Of a stretch of DNA of 64,000 nucleotides, positions 25,201-33,421 are shown one piece after another (positions within the stretch are counted from its first letter, which is position 1; each line of letters starts with the position of its first letter). The position numbers were made by a program, and so were the translations under genes. Below the pieces are notes generated by a model, which saw only the letters and a list, made by a program, of their open reading frames with translations, was not told where the DNA came from and did not search any database. The stretch is from CAZOOM01 sp964460795 (GTDB lineage: Bacteria; Omnitrophota; Omnitrophia; Omnitrophales; Aquincolibacteriaceae): the NCBI GenBank assembly GCA_964460795.1, contig CAYWRU010000009.1, positions 1 to 64,000 of the forward strand. The letters are read 5' to 3'.

Positions 25201-26634
25201 AAATGTGTGATTATTTTTATCATAAAATTCAATCCCAAAATAAGTCCCCGCCGGGCCCTTGAAGGCAAAAGTGGCCTGCGGAAGATTTTGAGGGGCTCCG
25301 ATAAATGTGTTTTGTGCTTGATCCCAATACCCCCAGGCAATCTGCATGACTTCAAAGTCATCATTGTCCACATTGGTATAGTCATAGTGAAACTGGCTGG
25401 ATGAAAGCTGATCGTACACAATGGTGCCGTTCGTTGAACCCGTATCCCCGGCATGCCCGATCAAAGTGGCAAGATCCGGAGAACCCGGCAAGATCGTAAT
25501 CTTGGTTGCATCATACGTGCCGCCAGGGAGAGGCGGCTCATACTTAAGTCCGTCGGCCGTCACCGAAACATTTCCGGTGACCGCATTCTTATCATCCACC
25601 ACGATCACAATCACTTTGATCTGGCTGGAATTAAATGCGGTGACTCCGGCGGTTTGGACAAGATTATTATCGATTTTTATTTTTCCATTCGTCACATTGA
25701 CGCGGACTGTGACCTTGTCGCCTTCCAAATCCACAAGGTCTACTTTGTAATAAGACGCGCCGCCTGTCACATTGACTTGCAGGACAAGATCACTTGTCTG
25801 CAAATTGAAGAGTTGATTCAGGTGCGTGGCATCTCCCTGCATTGTAATGGAACTTGCTCCCCAATGGAAAGCAGCAGGAGCTGTTGAAAAATCATATTGA
25901 TAGCTGTAGCCGCTGGTAGAAGTCTGGCTCCAGTTCCGGATCGTATCAAGCAAGTGGCCATCCGGACATTTCCCGGACACAAGGTCGGCATCGCACGGCT
26001 CGACTTCAGCCGGAGACCCGAGACTGGCAAAATCTGTGAGATCATCCGAGGTTGCGGCATTGATTTCAGGAACAAAAACCAGCCCGGCTGTTTTAACCGT
26101 CACTGCCCCGGTCACAGCATCGGGATCATCGATAACAATCGCAATGGATTTAATTTTATTGATATCAAAATTTGCAACTGCAGCGTCCGCAATTTTCGTC
26201 GCGGTAATAGCAATTTTCCCACTCACCAAATTCACTTTGATCGTTACTTTCTGCCCTTCTAAATCGATCAGGTCCACTTTATAGTAGTCGGCTCCGCCCG
26301 TCACGGTAACATCCAAGACAAGATCGCGGCTTGTTAAATCGAGCAGTTGACTGAGGTGCGCCGCATCGCCCGCAAATGTGATCGTACTGACAGCCCATCG
26401 ATTCCCGCTTGCAGCATTGACACCCGTAAAATCATAACTGTAACTAAATTCTCCGGTGCTCGTCTGATGCCAATTACGAACCGTATCAAGGAGATGCCCC
26501 GCCGGACATTCGCCGTTCACAAGCGAGGTATCGCACGGCTCCACATCCGCCGCAACCACCTTCTTACCCGTCACCGTTTCAAAATTCGTCAGATCCGCCG
26601 TCGTCGTCCCATTGATCGGAGGCAAATACACCAG
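22246..26634 (-). CDS. Giant secreted repeat protein with glucoamylase-like domain, C-terminal part
   Basis: This is the downstream part (about 1,460 codons) of one gene interrupted by the N gap. It opens with two beta-sandwich repeats of about 180 residues, each with paired cysteines (VEPCD-x5-NGECP and VEPCD-x5-SGKCP), DYYKVDLIDLEG and a closing INGTTTADL-like stretch. More beta domains follow. About 23200-24460 encodes an alpha-helical domain resembling glucoamylase-like/GH144 enzymes (FDGSAFQYFWPLL, GLPAVAETDELLN, DNASVVLGIAG). The end has two further beta domains. No sorting signal is evident at the C-terminus (VGTLNVELKGI). It probably acts outside the cell on a glucan; that is inference. 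Confidence 0.75.
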   Translation of the reverse strand: MVYLPPINGTTTADLTNFETVTGKKVVAADVEPCDTSLVNGECPAGHLLDTVRNWHQTSTGEFSYSYDFTGVNAASGNRWAVSTITFAGDAAHLSQLLDLTSRDLVLDVTVTGGADYYKVDLIDLEGQKVTIKVNLVSGKIAITATKIADAAVANFDINKIKSIAIVIDDPDAVTGAVTVKTAGLVFVPEINAATSDDLTDFASLGSPAEVEPCDADLVSGKCPDGHLLDTIRNWSQTSTSGYSYQYDFSTAPAAFHWGASSITMQGDATHLNQLFNLQTSDLVLQVNVTGGASYYKVDLVDLEGDKVTVRVNVTNGKIKIDNNLVQTAGVTAFNSSQIKVIVIVVDDKNAVTGNVSVTADGLKYEPPLPGGTYDATKITILPGSPDLATLIGHAGDTGSTNGTIVYDQLSSSQFHYDYTNVDNDDFEVMQIAWGYWDQAQNTFIGAPQNLPQATFAFKGPAGTYFGIEFYDKNNHTFEVERLVMTGDYQNFTFDLTTFPDFDETQVGFINFVTDLGRSGASGRIDIQTGGLNTLPILPVISGQTYNPSAITTLTGNPGISAFGGNPSTGSPVGTVGIEQPNFGEYYFESHLPHDGSFTFAAVSNGYFDNSGTFVGTLLTISGNQLVMAIQGSQNDRVKVEVFDSAKNKAVYLLTLQPYYQNFVIDLNAPVAVFDKNNNQVPVANFNKNAIAQITLVQDHALLQKKSDSVIKFMLNGVSFEPPILDADLFQARTAYINAGLSFYSLGRGIDPVSHLPFDKTDTSGNVTSDGRHTQPTSIGFYLQMLSDAAAGNFTWGSRTKDELLTELNTVITNLRSVQDSSAAWHGLLPWLDLSNPGTITRWGNTDIGLGDNANLSQSIAVMMGALEGGTWTTAQNSLVQSIISKADTFLNNQQAGYQKLVRNGLFAGGWDPDIADNQNGYLNYNMDRLMSEFRGAIAFLQVRYTNIPRSVWDGLSAAPVTYTASDGTAIQNLQSFDGSAFQYFWPLLRNDERDYVGFGNALYNIFISQADFASSHNIPGFLSAAQSVTDGYVGHVGLPAVAETDELLNVTLGSTYALASAFRVHRDEALKWLNALWRQIPALIGTYGIADAAYSKDQVSQNYLAIDNASVVLGIAGKGPEDFRRYLMNRGLADEYGQLYDDTSKKIQGYVPRPALPIPPPPQPFERLVPTFEHVASESVTGGIVSPATTTQGTRVTYSSLPAQATKTWVLDQAYDVRGNTLSVLYTASNSPQKMRIEFLNAAGQVTYQSVLTLTQGTSIEEIELVLPSDGTVQAVKSIRLVFDPVLGSDSNANFVIHALNFQGGLAPIDLAPDARFKSGNVYTLPKHPVVSSSGNTTSLTTSSTGLTMSYNISSGGSATAVLDFDSDGDGQGLDASAAARIILGAQSSTVGRPKMILHDGSGHTLVFSLTNTLATSQYYAMIFPPEFDRTNILKMEFVVDSGTINPGGEVGTLNVELKGI

Positions 26635-27310
26635 NNNNNNNNNNNNNNNNNNNNNNNNNNNNNNNNNNNNNNNNNNNNNNNNNNNNNNNNNNNNNNNNNN
26701 NNNNNNNNNNNNNNNNNNNNNNNNNNNNNNNNNNCGCCATTCCCGCCAAAATTCGTCAGATCCGCCGTCGTCGTCCCATTGATCGGAGGCAAATACACCA
26801 GCCCGGCACTCACCACCGTCACATTCCCGCTCGTCGCCAATAAATCATCCACCACGATCACGATCGTCTTGATCTTCGTCGCATCAAATCCACTCACCCC
26901 AGCACTCGCCACTGTCGTATTCGTGACCTCGATCCGACCGCTCGTACGGTTCACCTTCACCGTCACCTTCTTCCCATTCACATCCACCAAATCAAGCTTG
27001 TAATAACTCGCCCCTCCAGTCACACTCACATCCAACACCAAACTCTGCGCACCTAAATTGAGTAATCCATTCCCAGGCAACGTGATCGACGTCCCTCCCC
27101 ACCGATTCCCGCTCGCTTCACTGATCCCCGTAAAATCATAACTGTAACTGTACCCACTGGGCCCCGTCTGAAGAAAATTCTTGATCGTATTCACCAAATG
27201 TCCATTCGGACACACCCCGTTCACCAAGGCCACATCGCACGGCTCGATCTCCCCAACCCCGCCATTCCCGCCAAAATTCGTCAGATCCGCCGTCGTCGTC
27301 CCATTGATCG
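25530..27310 (-). repeat. Tandem protein repeats of about 177 residues spanning the gap
   Basis: The stretch encoding PPINGTTTADLTNFGGNG occurs almost identically at about 26751 and 27282 (531 bases, 177 codons apart) and again just left of the gap. At least three full copies are visible: about 25540-26070, 26070-26630 and 26751-27300. The copies next to the gap are nearly identical in DNA, which explains why assembly failed there. The true copy number may be higher. Confidence 0.85.
26635..26734. other. Assembly gap (100 N) inside tandem repeats
   Basis: One hundred N, likely a nominal length. The reading frame on the right side does not continue correctly into the left side across exactly 100 bases, which shows that the real gap has a different length. 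Confidence 0.95.
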
Positions 27311-29834
27311 GAGGGAAAAACTTTAGTCCTAACGTATCTACGGTCAGAGTCCCGCTTGCGCCGCTGCGCGCTTGATCCATCACAAAATTGATCTGAACAA
27401 TTTTCCCAAGGCCGGTGAGATCAAAAGTGTAGTTTTTCTTGGTGTCATCAGGGCTCGCGAGTACGACATCGAATTTTTTAACTTTTCCGGTTTCATCCGT
27501 AATCTCCACTCGGAAGGTCTTTCCTGCCGGACCGCTCAATCCCAGCGTAAGCGCCGATCCAAAATTTTGAGCACTGCCGTGAAAAACCTTAGCGCTGTCA
27601 AAATATCCCCAGGAAAGCTGCCCCACCGCGAAATCATTATTCGATCCGAGACTCCACTTAAAGGATGCCAAACGGCTTGACTCTACCAAAGGAGCCATCT
27701 TCGATCCAGACTGCGGAGCTCCCACCACCGCTCCCGCAAACCCACTCACATCCGGAGTCTGCGTTACATTAAGATTGGTATGAAGGTCTGCATTATAGGC
27801 AGCCGCAGGCACGGTAGGAATAAAGGCCAGGCCTTTGGTTTCTACTTGAATCCGATGATCCGTTGTTGGATTCAACGCACCGCTATTTTGATCGGTTACG
27901 ATATTGATACTGCCAATCTGCGTCGAGTCAAAATTCTGAAACTGAGAAAGATCAAATGTATAGTTTTTCTTCGTGGCACTTAACTCCACCCAAAAAGTCA
28001 CCTTGCGATTTTTAGAATCGACAAATTCAACCTTGGCCCTGGTTCCTGCCGGACCATTGAGTGCCATGACAACGGAAGATCCCAAATTACGGGGAGTTCC
28101 GACAAAACGACCCGGTGTGACATCAGCCACCATGGCCGTATAAAAACGCATCACCGGATGCGGCGAAGGATCTGTCCACGTCGCACGCCCGTTGGCATCT
28201 AATGAAACATTTTGAGCGGCAAGAATCCAAGGGCCCGTCACATTGTCTGCATAATAAATATTGTAGGCCTTGGCTTCGGGAGGACCCGAGAGAATCATTT
28301 TATACTGATTGAGCGGATTCGGACTCTGAACCACGGTCGGCTTCGCACTTGCCAGCGGCAAGGCCACCAAACTATAAGTTTTACCTGCAGAGGGATTGGG
28401 ATCTTTCCACGTTGTCACGCCTTTGGGAACCGCCTGCACTTGAGCCGTATAAGTCCATGGCCCTGTGGAACCCGGGCGCGTAAGAATCACATAATTAAAG
28501 GCGCGGCCGGAAGTATCCGTCATTTTCATTTCATAATTATTTCCTGCGGCCGGAAGCTGCGTAATGGTTGGATTAATAGGATTCGCATTATCATCGTAGT
28601 ATCCATACCCCAATTGCGTGACTGTGAAGTCGTTCTCATGCCCAATACTGTAATCAATATTAAAGTTTGTCGCACTGATCCAGTTCACATCCACGGAAGT
28701 TCCGGAATTGACAGGTGGCTTCACAGAACCTGTTGTTCCCTCTGAAACGCTGGGACCTTCCAATAAAGAATTCGCCCCTTGAAGCGAGGTGAGTTGATTC
28801 ACATTATAGGCAGAAGCCACCGCCTTCGGAGTGTAGGCAAGTCCGTCGATATACACATCAAAACTTGCCTTGGTCAGGGTATTATCCAACCGCGTTGATC
28901 GATCAATACTAAAAACAATTTCCTTAATTTTTGTTAAATCAATGTTCGGATAATAAGTTTTTACAAAATCCATAGGAATAGTGACGGTCCGGCTGACTGC
29001 AGAAAGAGTGGGAACGATAAATTTTGCTGCATTTCCTTTGACATCTTTAAGTTCAAGATAAAGACATTTGGTGCAGCTCTGATCCGCCCCCTGAGGAACT
29101 CCATTTGAATCGTAATAAGGCCCCACCGACATGTCAATTTCCAGCTGGTGATTGCCCTCTGCAGTCGTGTAGGTTTCAAAATTAAAAAGGGCATCATCCT
29201 GAAACTGGATGTAACTCCCGCCAAAACTCCCCGCGTTTGAAATATCATAAATGGTCCTAAAGTGGGACGTTGAATCCTGATCCACGGTCACATAGGCCTG
29301 AGGCTGAGGCGGCGTTGCCGTGGAAGAGGAGTTAAATCCACCCACGGTTGGATTATTAAGAAGAAAACTACGAGCTGCTGTTTCGCCATCCGCTGCGCTG
29401 ACATCCCCACGCCGCACGGTTCTAACACTTGAAACCTCTGCGCTCAAAACCGGAACCTCATCCAAAAAAGCCCCCCTGCGGTTGGAACCCTTGATTTTTT
29501 CTTGCTTGGCATTTTCAGCCGCAGGACGTCGCGTTATTTGAGGTCTTGTAGATCTTTGGAGAGGACCCTGGTTATAAAATTCCTGCGTAGTCTTAATTGG
29601 ACGAACTGCCGGAGTAAATTCGGGTGCAGTTGAATTGGCCTCAACATATTCAGGAATCTCCGAGACGCGTTCTTGGGCAAGACGTTCTTGAACCGTTTCA
29701 CGGCGCGGTCCATCGGCCCATGCAACAGGAAGCGAAAAACATTGCTGATAAAAAAAGAAAAAGGCGGCGCAGGAAGCTGTGATTCGCTGCCATTGGGGCT
29801 TGATCATCGATGATTGTCCGCGATTCAGGTTCAT
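26735..29834 (-). CDS. Giant secreted repeat protein, N-terminal part
   Basis: This is the upstream part of the gene that continues beyond the gap. ATG 29834 has GGAGG upstream; an in-frame TTG at 29849 overlaps that site. An export signal is likely around ITASCAAFFFFYQQCFSL, ending at AWADGPRR, unusually far from the start (about residue 40). A proline/arginine-rich linker follows, then at least five beta-sandwich domains resembling carbohydrate-binding or FN3-like modules (for example NHQLEIDMSVGPYYD and KAYNIYYADNVTGPW). The last is the first of the 177-residue repeats (about 26751-27300). The whole protein exceeds 2,490 residues. It has its own strong promoter. Confidence 0.78.
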
Positions 29835-29934
29835 TGAATTCGCCTCCAAGATTAAATTTTTTTACTTGAAAATAATTTCAAAATAAACGTAGAGCAAAAC
29901 TTTACAAGGCTAATAACTTTTCTGGGACGTTTAA

Positions 29935-29963
29935 ATTGTACCCTCTTATTTAAGACTTGTCAA
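29935..29963 (-). promoter_or_regulatory. Strong promoter of the giant secreted protein
   Basis: Minus-strand TTGACA (29958-29963) and TACAAT (29935-29940) are 17 bases apart. The leader is about 95 bases long and AT-rich. Confidence 0.82.
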
Positions 29964-30202
29964 AATAATGTAAATATATATTTGACAGCATGTTATGACT
30001 TTACTTAAAAGTTTTTTAACGTTTATGAATAGAAAAAAATGGGATGAAAATGCTCTGTGAAGTTATAAAAAGATCATCCTTGAATATAGATAAAAGGAAG
30101 ATACGCACAAACAAACCGAGCTGCTGGGGGTAGGGCGAATGAAGGCGGCAAGCGTAGGCCTCGAAGTCAAACACGCCCTTAATTGGTCTTACTAGAGGAA
30201 AA
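29964..30202. other. Intergenic region, no gene seen
   Basis: An AT-rich block (29964-30110) is followed by a GC-richer part (30111-30180). The open frames here overlap the tRNA and have no ribosome-binding site. Complementary GGGCG/CGCCC segments about 45 bases apart could terminate the tRNA transcript. Nothing else is visible. Confidence 0.5.
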
Positions 30203-30289
30203 TGCCCGGGGCCGGACTTGAACCGGCACAGGAGTTTAATCTCCCTACGGATTTTAAGTCCGTTGCGTCTGCCATTTCGCCACCCGGGC
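30203..30289 (-). tRNA. tRNA-Leu (anticodon UAA)
   Basis: A complete class II tRNA of 87 bases: acceptor GCCCGGG pairs with CCCGGGC, discriminator A, D-loop GGCGAAATGGCAGACGC, anticodon TAA within GACTTAAAATCC, a long variable arm (AGGGAGATTAAACTCCT), and TTCAAGTCC in the T-loop. CCA is not encoded. Confidence 0.97.
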
Positions 30290-30293
30290 AATG

Positions 30294-30387
30294 AGAATTC
30301 GGAATTTAGAATTCAGAATGCGGAATGGACTAAAATCTTGATCTCATCCAGTTTAATTCCGCAATCCACATTCCGCATTCTACATTG
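30294..30387. repeat. AGAATTC/GGAAT-type hairpin repeat
   Basis: Between the two tRNAs, GAATTCGGAATTTAGAATTC is followed by CAGAATGCGGAAT; across a 30-base spacer the complementary arm reads ATTCCGCAATCC then ACATTCCGCATTC. It has the same style as the AGTAACCAG repeats: short heptamer-like units arranged as an imperfect palindrome. Confidence 0.7.
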
Positions 30388-30392
30388 GAGTG

Positions 30393-30464
30393 AGGCGCGG
30401 GGCGGAATTGAACCGCCGTATATCGGTTTTGCAGACCGATGCATTACCACTTTGCTACCGCGCC
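30393..30464 (-). tRNA. tRNA-Cys (anticodon GCA)
   Basis: A 72-base tRNA: acceptor GGCGCGG with CCGCGCC, discriminator U as expected for tRNA-Cys, anticodon GCA in GGTCTGCAAAACC, T-loop GGTTCAATTCC. It lies 104 bases upstream of tRNA-Leu in the same direction, so both may be cut from one transcript. Confidence 0.97.
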
Positions 30465-30473
30465 ATAAACGAA

Positions 30474-30570
30474 GAAACCAGTAACCGGAAACCAGCAACC
30501 AGAAAAATAATGCGTCTGATTACTTTTAATATCTGAGTTTTGGTTACTGGTTACGGGTTTCTGGTTACTC
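30474..30570. repeat. AGTAACCAG-type hairpin repeat, copy 2
   Basis: Left arm units AAACCAGTAACCGGAAACCAG and CAACCAG; right arm GGTTACTGGTTACGGGTTTC and TGGTTACT, around a 45-base spacer. It lies between the glycine-zipper gene and tRNA-Cys. Confidence 0.85.
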
Positions 30571-30578
30571 TAAAACTT

Positions 30579-31061
30579 TTACCTTAAATACTGCAACTCT
30601 TCCCCTGTATTCGGATCGTACTTATATCGGTCCGGAAACGTTTGGCCGGTTCGCGGATTGTACTTAGTATGAACTTCCTGCGTCGCTTGAGCGGCCACAA
30701 CCTGCTGCTGAGGAACTTGCTGCTGCACGGTTCCATAATTGACCGGCTGAGGCGCATACTGCGGCTGGTACTGATTCTGCATCATTTCCTGGCGAATTTC
30801 TTTTTTGACCTGTTCTTTATTTCTCCGGTTAGCTTCGCCCATCAGAGCTCCGGCCAAAAGACCTGCTCCTGCTCCAATAGCAGTACCTGCTCCCGCATGG
30901 CCTGTTTGGTTACCTATAATAGCGCCAAGACCTGCCCCAGCCCCTGCGCCCAACAGCCCTCCGGTTTCACGCTCTGAAAGCCCGCCGGTCTCTGTAGCAC
31001 AGCCTGAGGACAACATTCCCGCAATAAGAAAAAGAGCCATAAACTGTTTAAACGTCTTCAT
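30579..31061 (-). CDS. Glycine-zipper outer-membrane lipoprotein
   Basis: A 160-residue lipoprotein. The signal peptide ends MLSSGC, so the lipidated Cys is near residue 21. A glycine zipper follows (GGLLGAGAGAGLGAIIG, then GAGTAIGAGAGLLAGALMG), as in the 17-kDa antigen/YMGG family; such segments insert in or span the outer membrane. The rest is Gln/Pro-rich, and the end (YNPRTGQTFPDRYKYDPNTG) repeats a YxPxTG-type motif twice. GGAGGAG lies before the ATG. It may be a structural or stress protein of the envelope. Confidence 0.85.
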   Translation of the reverse strand: MKTFKQFMALFLIAGMLSSGCATETGGLSERETGGLLGAGAGAGLGAIIGNQTGHAGAGTAIGAGAGLLAGALMGEANRRNKEQVKKEIRQEMMQNQYQPQYAPQPVNYGTVQQQVPQQQVVAAQATQEVHTKYNPRTGQTFPDRYKYDPNTGEELQYLR

Positions 31062-31115
31062 CTTTATTCTCCTCCGTTAGATTGTATAGAATCAAATGTA
31101 ATGTAGTGCTACCCC

Positions 31116-31296
31116 GCATTTCTCATTCCTCGCAAGAGAAATGCGCGCGAAGCGATGCGGTACAAATGCGTTTTATCATTTGTACCACAGGGGTTGCCTT
31201 TTGCACGCTGCCTTCGGCAGCGGCGCAAAACTTTGGCCGTAACTTATTCGGCCAAAGCGGTTTTCTCATGGATTAAAATAAAGCCATGAGAAAACC
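31116..31296. repeat. Five consecutive perfect hairpins
   Basis: Within 181 bases there are five stems: GCATTTCTC (31116) with GAGAAATGC; GGTACAAATG (31159) with CATTTGTACC; CGCTGCC-TTC-GGCAGCG (about 31206); CTTTGGCCG (31231) with CGGCCAAAG; and GGTTTTCTCATGG (31259) with CCATGAGAAAACC. No T-run follows them on the minus strand, so they are not ordinary terminators. They may form the 3' end of the coaB transcript or the leader of the lipoprotein gene. Confidence 0.8.
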
Positions 31297-31342
31297 GGGC
31301 TAAAAGTTGGACTCATTATAATGATTTTTATTCGAACCGGAA

Positions 31343-32005
31343 TTATTTTTTGGACTCCGTATTCGAGGATCTCTGAATAGCCCGAAGGCCTTCGACCCAG
31401 ATCAGGATCCGGCGCGCCAAAAGCGGTTTTGCAATCTGTTTAAAAATCATGGTTTTGCCGTACGAATCAAGAAGCGCAGCCATCACTTTCTGATCCCCAA
31501 AAGGCGACTTCTGAGGACTGATTGAATTTGCCACAATCCCATCCAAAGCCTTTCGGCTTAATTTATCCTTCGCCTTTTTTAGCCAATCACTGGACTCTAA
31601 GCAAAAACCGATCACAAAACGCCGCCCTTTTTTCTTGGCTAGCCCCGCCAAAATATCGGGAGTTTTCTTGAGATTTAACTTCAAAGATCCTTGGCGCTTT
31701 ATTTTTTGAGACTCCACTCGGGCGGCTGTAAAGTCACAAACAGCTGCGGACATGATCAAAATATCGCATTTTTTAAATTCCCTCTCGCAGGCGCGCTGAA
31801 GGTCTTGAGCTGATTCTATGGAAATAAAAGAAATCCCTTTGGGAGCAGGCAAGGCAACAGGTCCGCTGATGAGGGTGACATAGTGCCCTCTTTTTTTTGC
31901 TTCTTGGGCAAGCGCGTATCCCAAGACTCCAGACGATCGGTTAGAAAGATATCGGACAGGATCCAAGGCTTCCCGGGTAGGTCCTGCGGTGATAAGAATC
32001 TTCAT
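31343..32005 (-). CDS. coaB: Phosphopantothenate-cysteine ligase (stand-alone CoaB)
   Basis: CoaB joins cysteine to 4'-phosphopantothenate in coenzyme A synthesis. The start ILITAGPTREALDPVRYLSN and SSGVLGYALAQEAKKRGH are the nucleotide-binding signatures, and SAAVCDF the active-site region; KKTPDILAGL and VIGFCLES follow. In most bacteria it is fused to CoaC. Here it is a separate gene, 18 bases downstream of coaC. Confidence 0.9.
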   Translation of the reverse strand: MKILITAGPTREALDPVRYLSNRSSGVLGYALAQEAKKRGHYVTLISGPVALPAPKGISFISIESAQDLQRACEREFKKCDILIMSAAVCDFTAARVESQKIKRQGSLKLNLKKTPDILAGLAKKKGRRFVIGFCLESSDWLKKAKDKLSRKALDGIVANSISPQKSPFGDQKVMAALLDSYGKTMIFKQIAKPLLARRILIWVEGLRAIQRSSNTESKK

Positions 32006-32023
32006 GAAGTAAATTCTAAGGTC

Positions 32024-32599
32024 TTATCGTTTGGAGGAAAATTGAGAAGCCAGGGCATCAAGAATTTCGGAATTAGGCGCCACATGCCCGATACCTTCTT
32101 TCCCGCACACAAGTTTTCCAACCACAGGCTCAACAAAATGGTAGCCGATGGATTTAAGCTTCTCCACATTTTCCTGAGTAATCGGATGACTGTACATCTG
32201 ATCATTCATGGCCGGCACAAGGATCACAGGCTTACGAGTCGCCAGCACAATGCAGCTGGCAAGATCATCGGCGCGGCCTCCGCGCAATCTTGCAATAAAA
32301 TCGGCAGAGGCAGGAGCAATCAGCACGGCGTCTGCCTCTTCAGCCAGAGAAGTGTGCAACACATCATAAGGCGTATCGGTCGCAAAAAAATCTTCATACA
32401 CACGGTTGCCGCTGACCGCCCGCACAATCAGAGGCGTCACAAAATGGCGTGCGGACGGCGTCATCACACACACCACTCGCGCCCCTTCTTCGCGAAGATC
32501 CCGGATAAGATCCGGAACCTTGAAGGCCGCGACCGATCCTGTAATGATGTGCAGGATGGTTCGTTTAGAGAAGTTTCTTTTTGGGTTTGGTTTCTTCAT
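32024..32599 (-). CDS. coaC: Phosphopantothenoylcysteine decarboxylase (stand-alone CoaC)
   Basis: CoaC is a flavoprotein that decarboxylates the CoaB product. ITGSVAAFK binds FMN, the catalytic His is in VLHTSLAEEAD, the motif PASADFIARLRGGRADDL corresponds to the usual PATANTIAK block, and VPAMNDQMY to PAMN. ATG 32599 gives 191 residues and overlaps rpoZ by 35 bases; an ATG at 32629 would overlap more. Confidence 0.9.
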   Translation of the reverse strand: MKKPNPKRNFSKRTILHIITGSVAAFKVPDLIRDLREEGARVVCVMTPSARHFVTPLIVRAVSGNRVYEDFFATDTPYDVLHTSLAEEADAVLIAPASADFIARLRGGRADDLASCIVLATRKPVILVPAMNDQMYSHPITQENVEKLKSIGYHFVEPVVGKLVCGKEGIGHVAPNSEILDALASQFSSKR

Positions 32600-32780
32600 A
32601 AAAAACCTTGCCGTCTGCAATTTCTTCAAGCGCGAGCGTCGAAACTTTTTTTGAGGCGCTCTTCACGAGAGGTTGAGCTCCCTGCGCCAATTCATTCGCG
32701 CGCTGAGCCGCTGCCAAAACAAGTTTAAACGTGCTGGTTTTTTCATCCCTAATCAACTTTTCAAGAGGAACATAACTCAT
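32565..32780 (-). CDS. rpoZ: RNA polymerase omega subunit
   Basis: A 71-residue omega protein that aids folding of beta-prime. FKLVLAAAQRANELAQGAQ matches the conserved helix, and KVSTLALEEIADGKV the second. The position after gmk is standard. Its ATG overlaps the gmk stop (ATGA). Confidence 0.9.
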   Translation of the reverse strand: MSYVPLEKLIRDEKTSTFKLVLAAAQRANELAQGAQPLVKSASKKVSTLALEEIADGKVFYEETKPKKKLL

Positions 32781-33421
32781 GAGATAAGACTCCTTTCTTT
32801 TTGAAATTTCTCGATCACTTCTTCAATCTCGGTGATGGTCTGATCGAGATTTTGATTCACCACCGTAAAATCATACCAACCGGCTTCTTTAATTTCTTCC
32901 TGCGCCATATTGATGCGGCGCTCAATCTCTTCCGGGGCATCCGTATGCCGTCCTTCAAGCCGCTCCCTCAGGATTTTAACCGAAGGAGGTAAAACAAAAA
33001 TGGTTAAAAGGGCCCCTTTCAAATCGGGAGTCTTCTTGACCTTGGCCGTTCCCTGAACATCAATGGCTAGGAGCACGACCTTTGAATCCACCATTTGCTC
33101 TTCAATAAATCGGCGCGGTGTTCCATATCGATGACTAAAAACATGGGCGGATTCCAGAAGCTCTCCGCGCTCATCCATACGCCGAAATTCCTCGGGCGTG
33201 ACAAAAAAATAATCCGCCGCATGCGTCTCATCCTCACGCGGAGGCCGGGTCGTAGCTGAAATCGAACGCACCCAATCCGGATGGCGTTTTAAAAGCCGCT
33301 CGGTAATCGTGGTCTTACCGCATCCCGAAGGCGCTGAGAGAATCACCAGCACTCCCTGATTCGGGACGATTTTTTCTTTATTCGATGTTTTGGATTTGCT
33401 CACGGATTTTTTCCAGCTCAC
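32777..33421 (-). CDS. gmk: Guanylate kinase
   Basis: Gmk phosphorylates GMP to GDP. The P-loop is SAPSGCGKTT, the GMP-binding region includes SISATTRPPREDETHAADYFFV and the lid IEEQMVDSKVVLLAIDVQG; the C-terminal half has LEGRHTDAPEEIERRI. The open frame begins at 33421, inside yicC; GTG 33406 is another candidate. The extra N-terminal 20 residues are lysine-rich and lie before the usual start. Confidence 0.93.
   Translation of the reverse strand: MSWKKSVSKSKTSNKEKIVPNQGVLVILSAPSGCGKTTITERLLKRHPDWVRSISATTRPPREDETHAADYFFVTPEEFRRMDERGELLESAHVFSHRYGTPRRFIEEQMVDSKVVLLAIDVQGTAKVKKTPDLKGALLTIFVLPPSVKILRERLEGRHTDAPEEIERRINMAQEEIKEAGWYDFTVVNQNLDQTITEIEEVIEKFQKERSLIS

Noticed and set aside
30016..30291. 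Minus-strand open frame of 91 codons over tRNA-Leu
   Set aside because: It overlaps the complete tRNA and has no independent evidence.
31883..32728. Plus-strand open frame of 281 codons over coaB/coaC
   Set aside because: It lies antisense to two well-supported genes and encodes a His/Arg-rich chain without known motifs.
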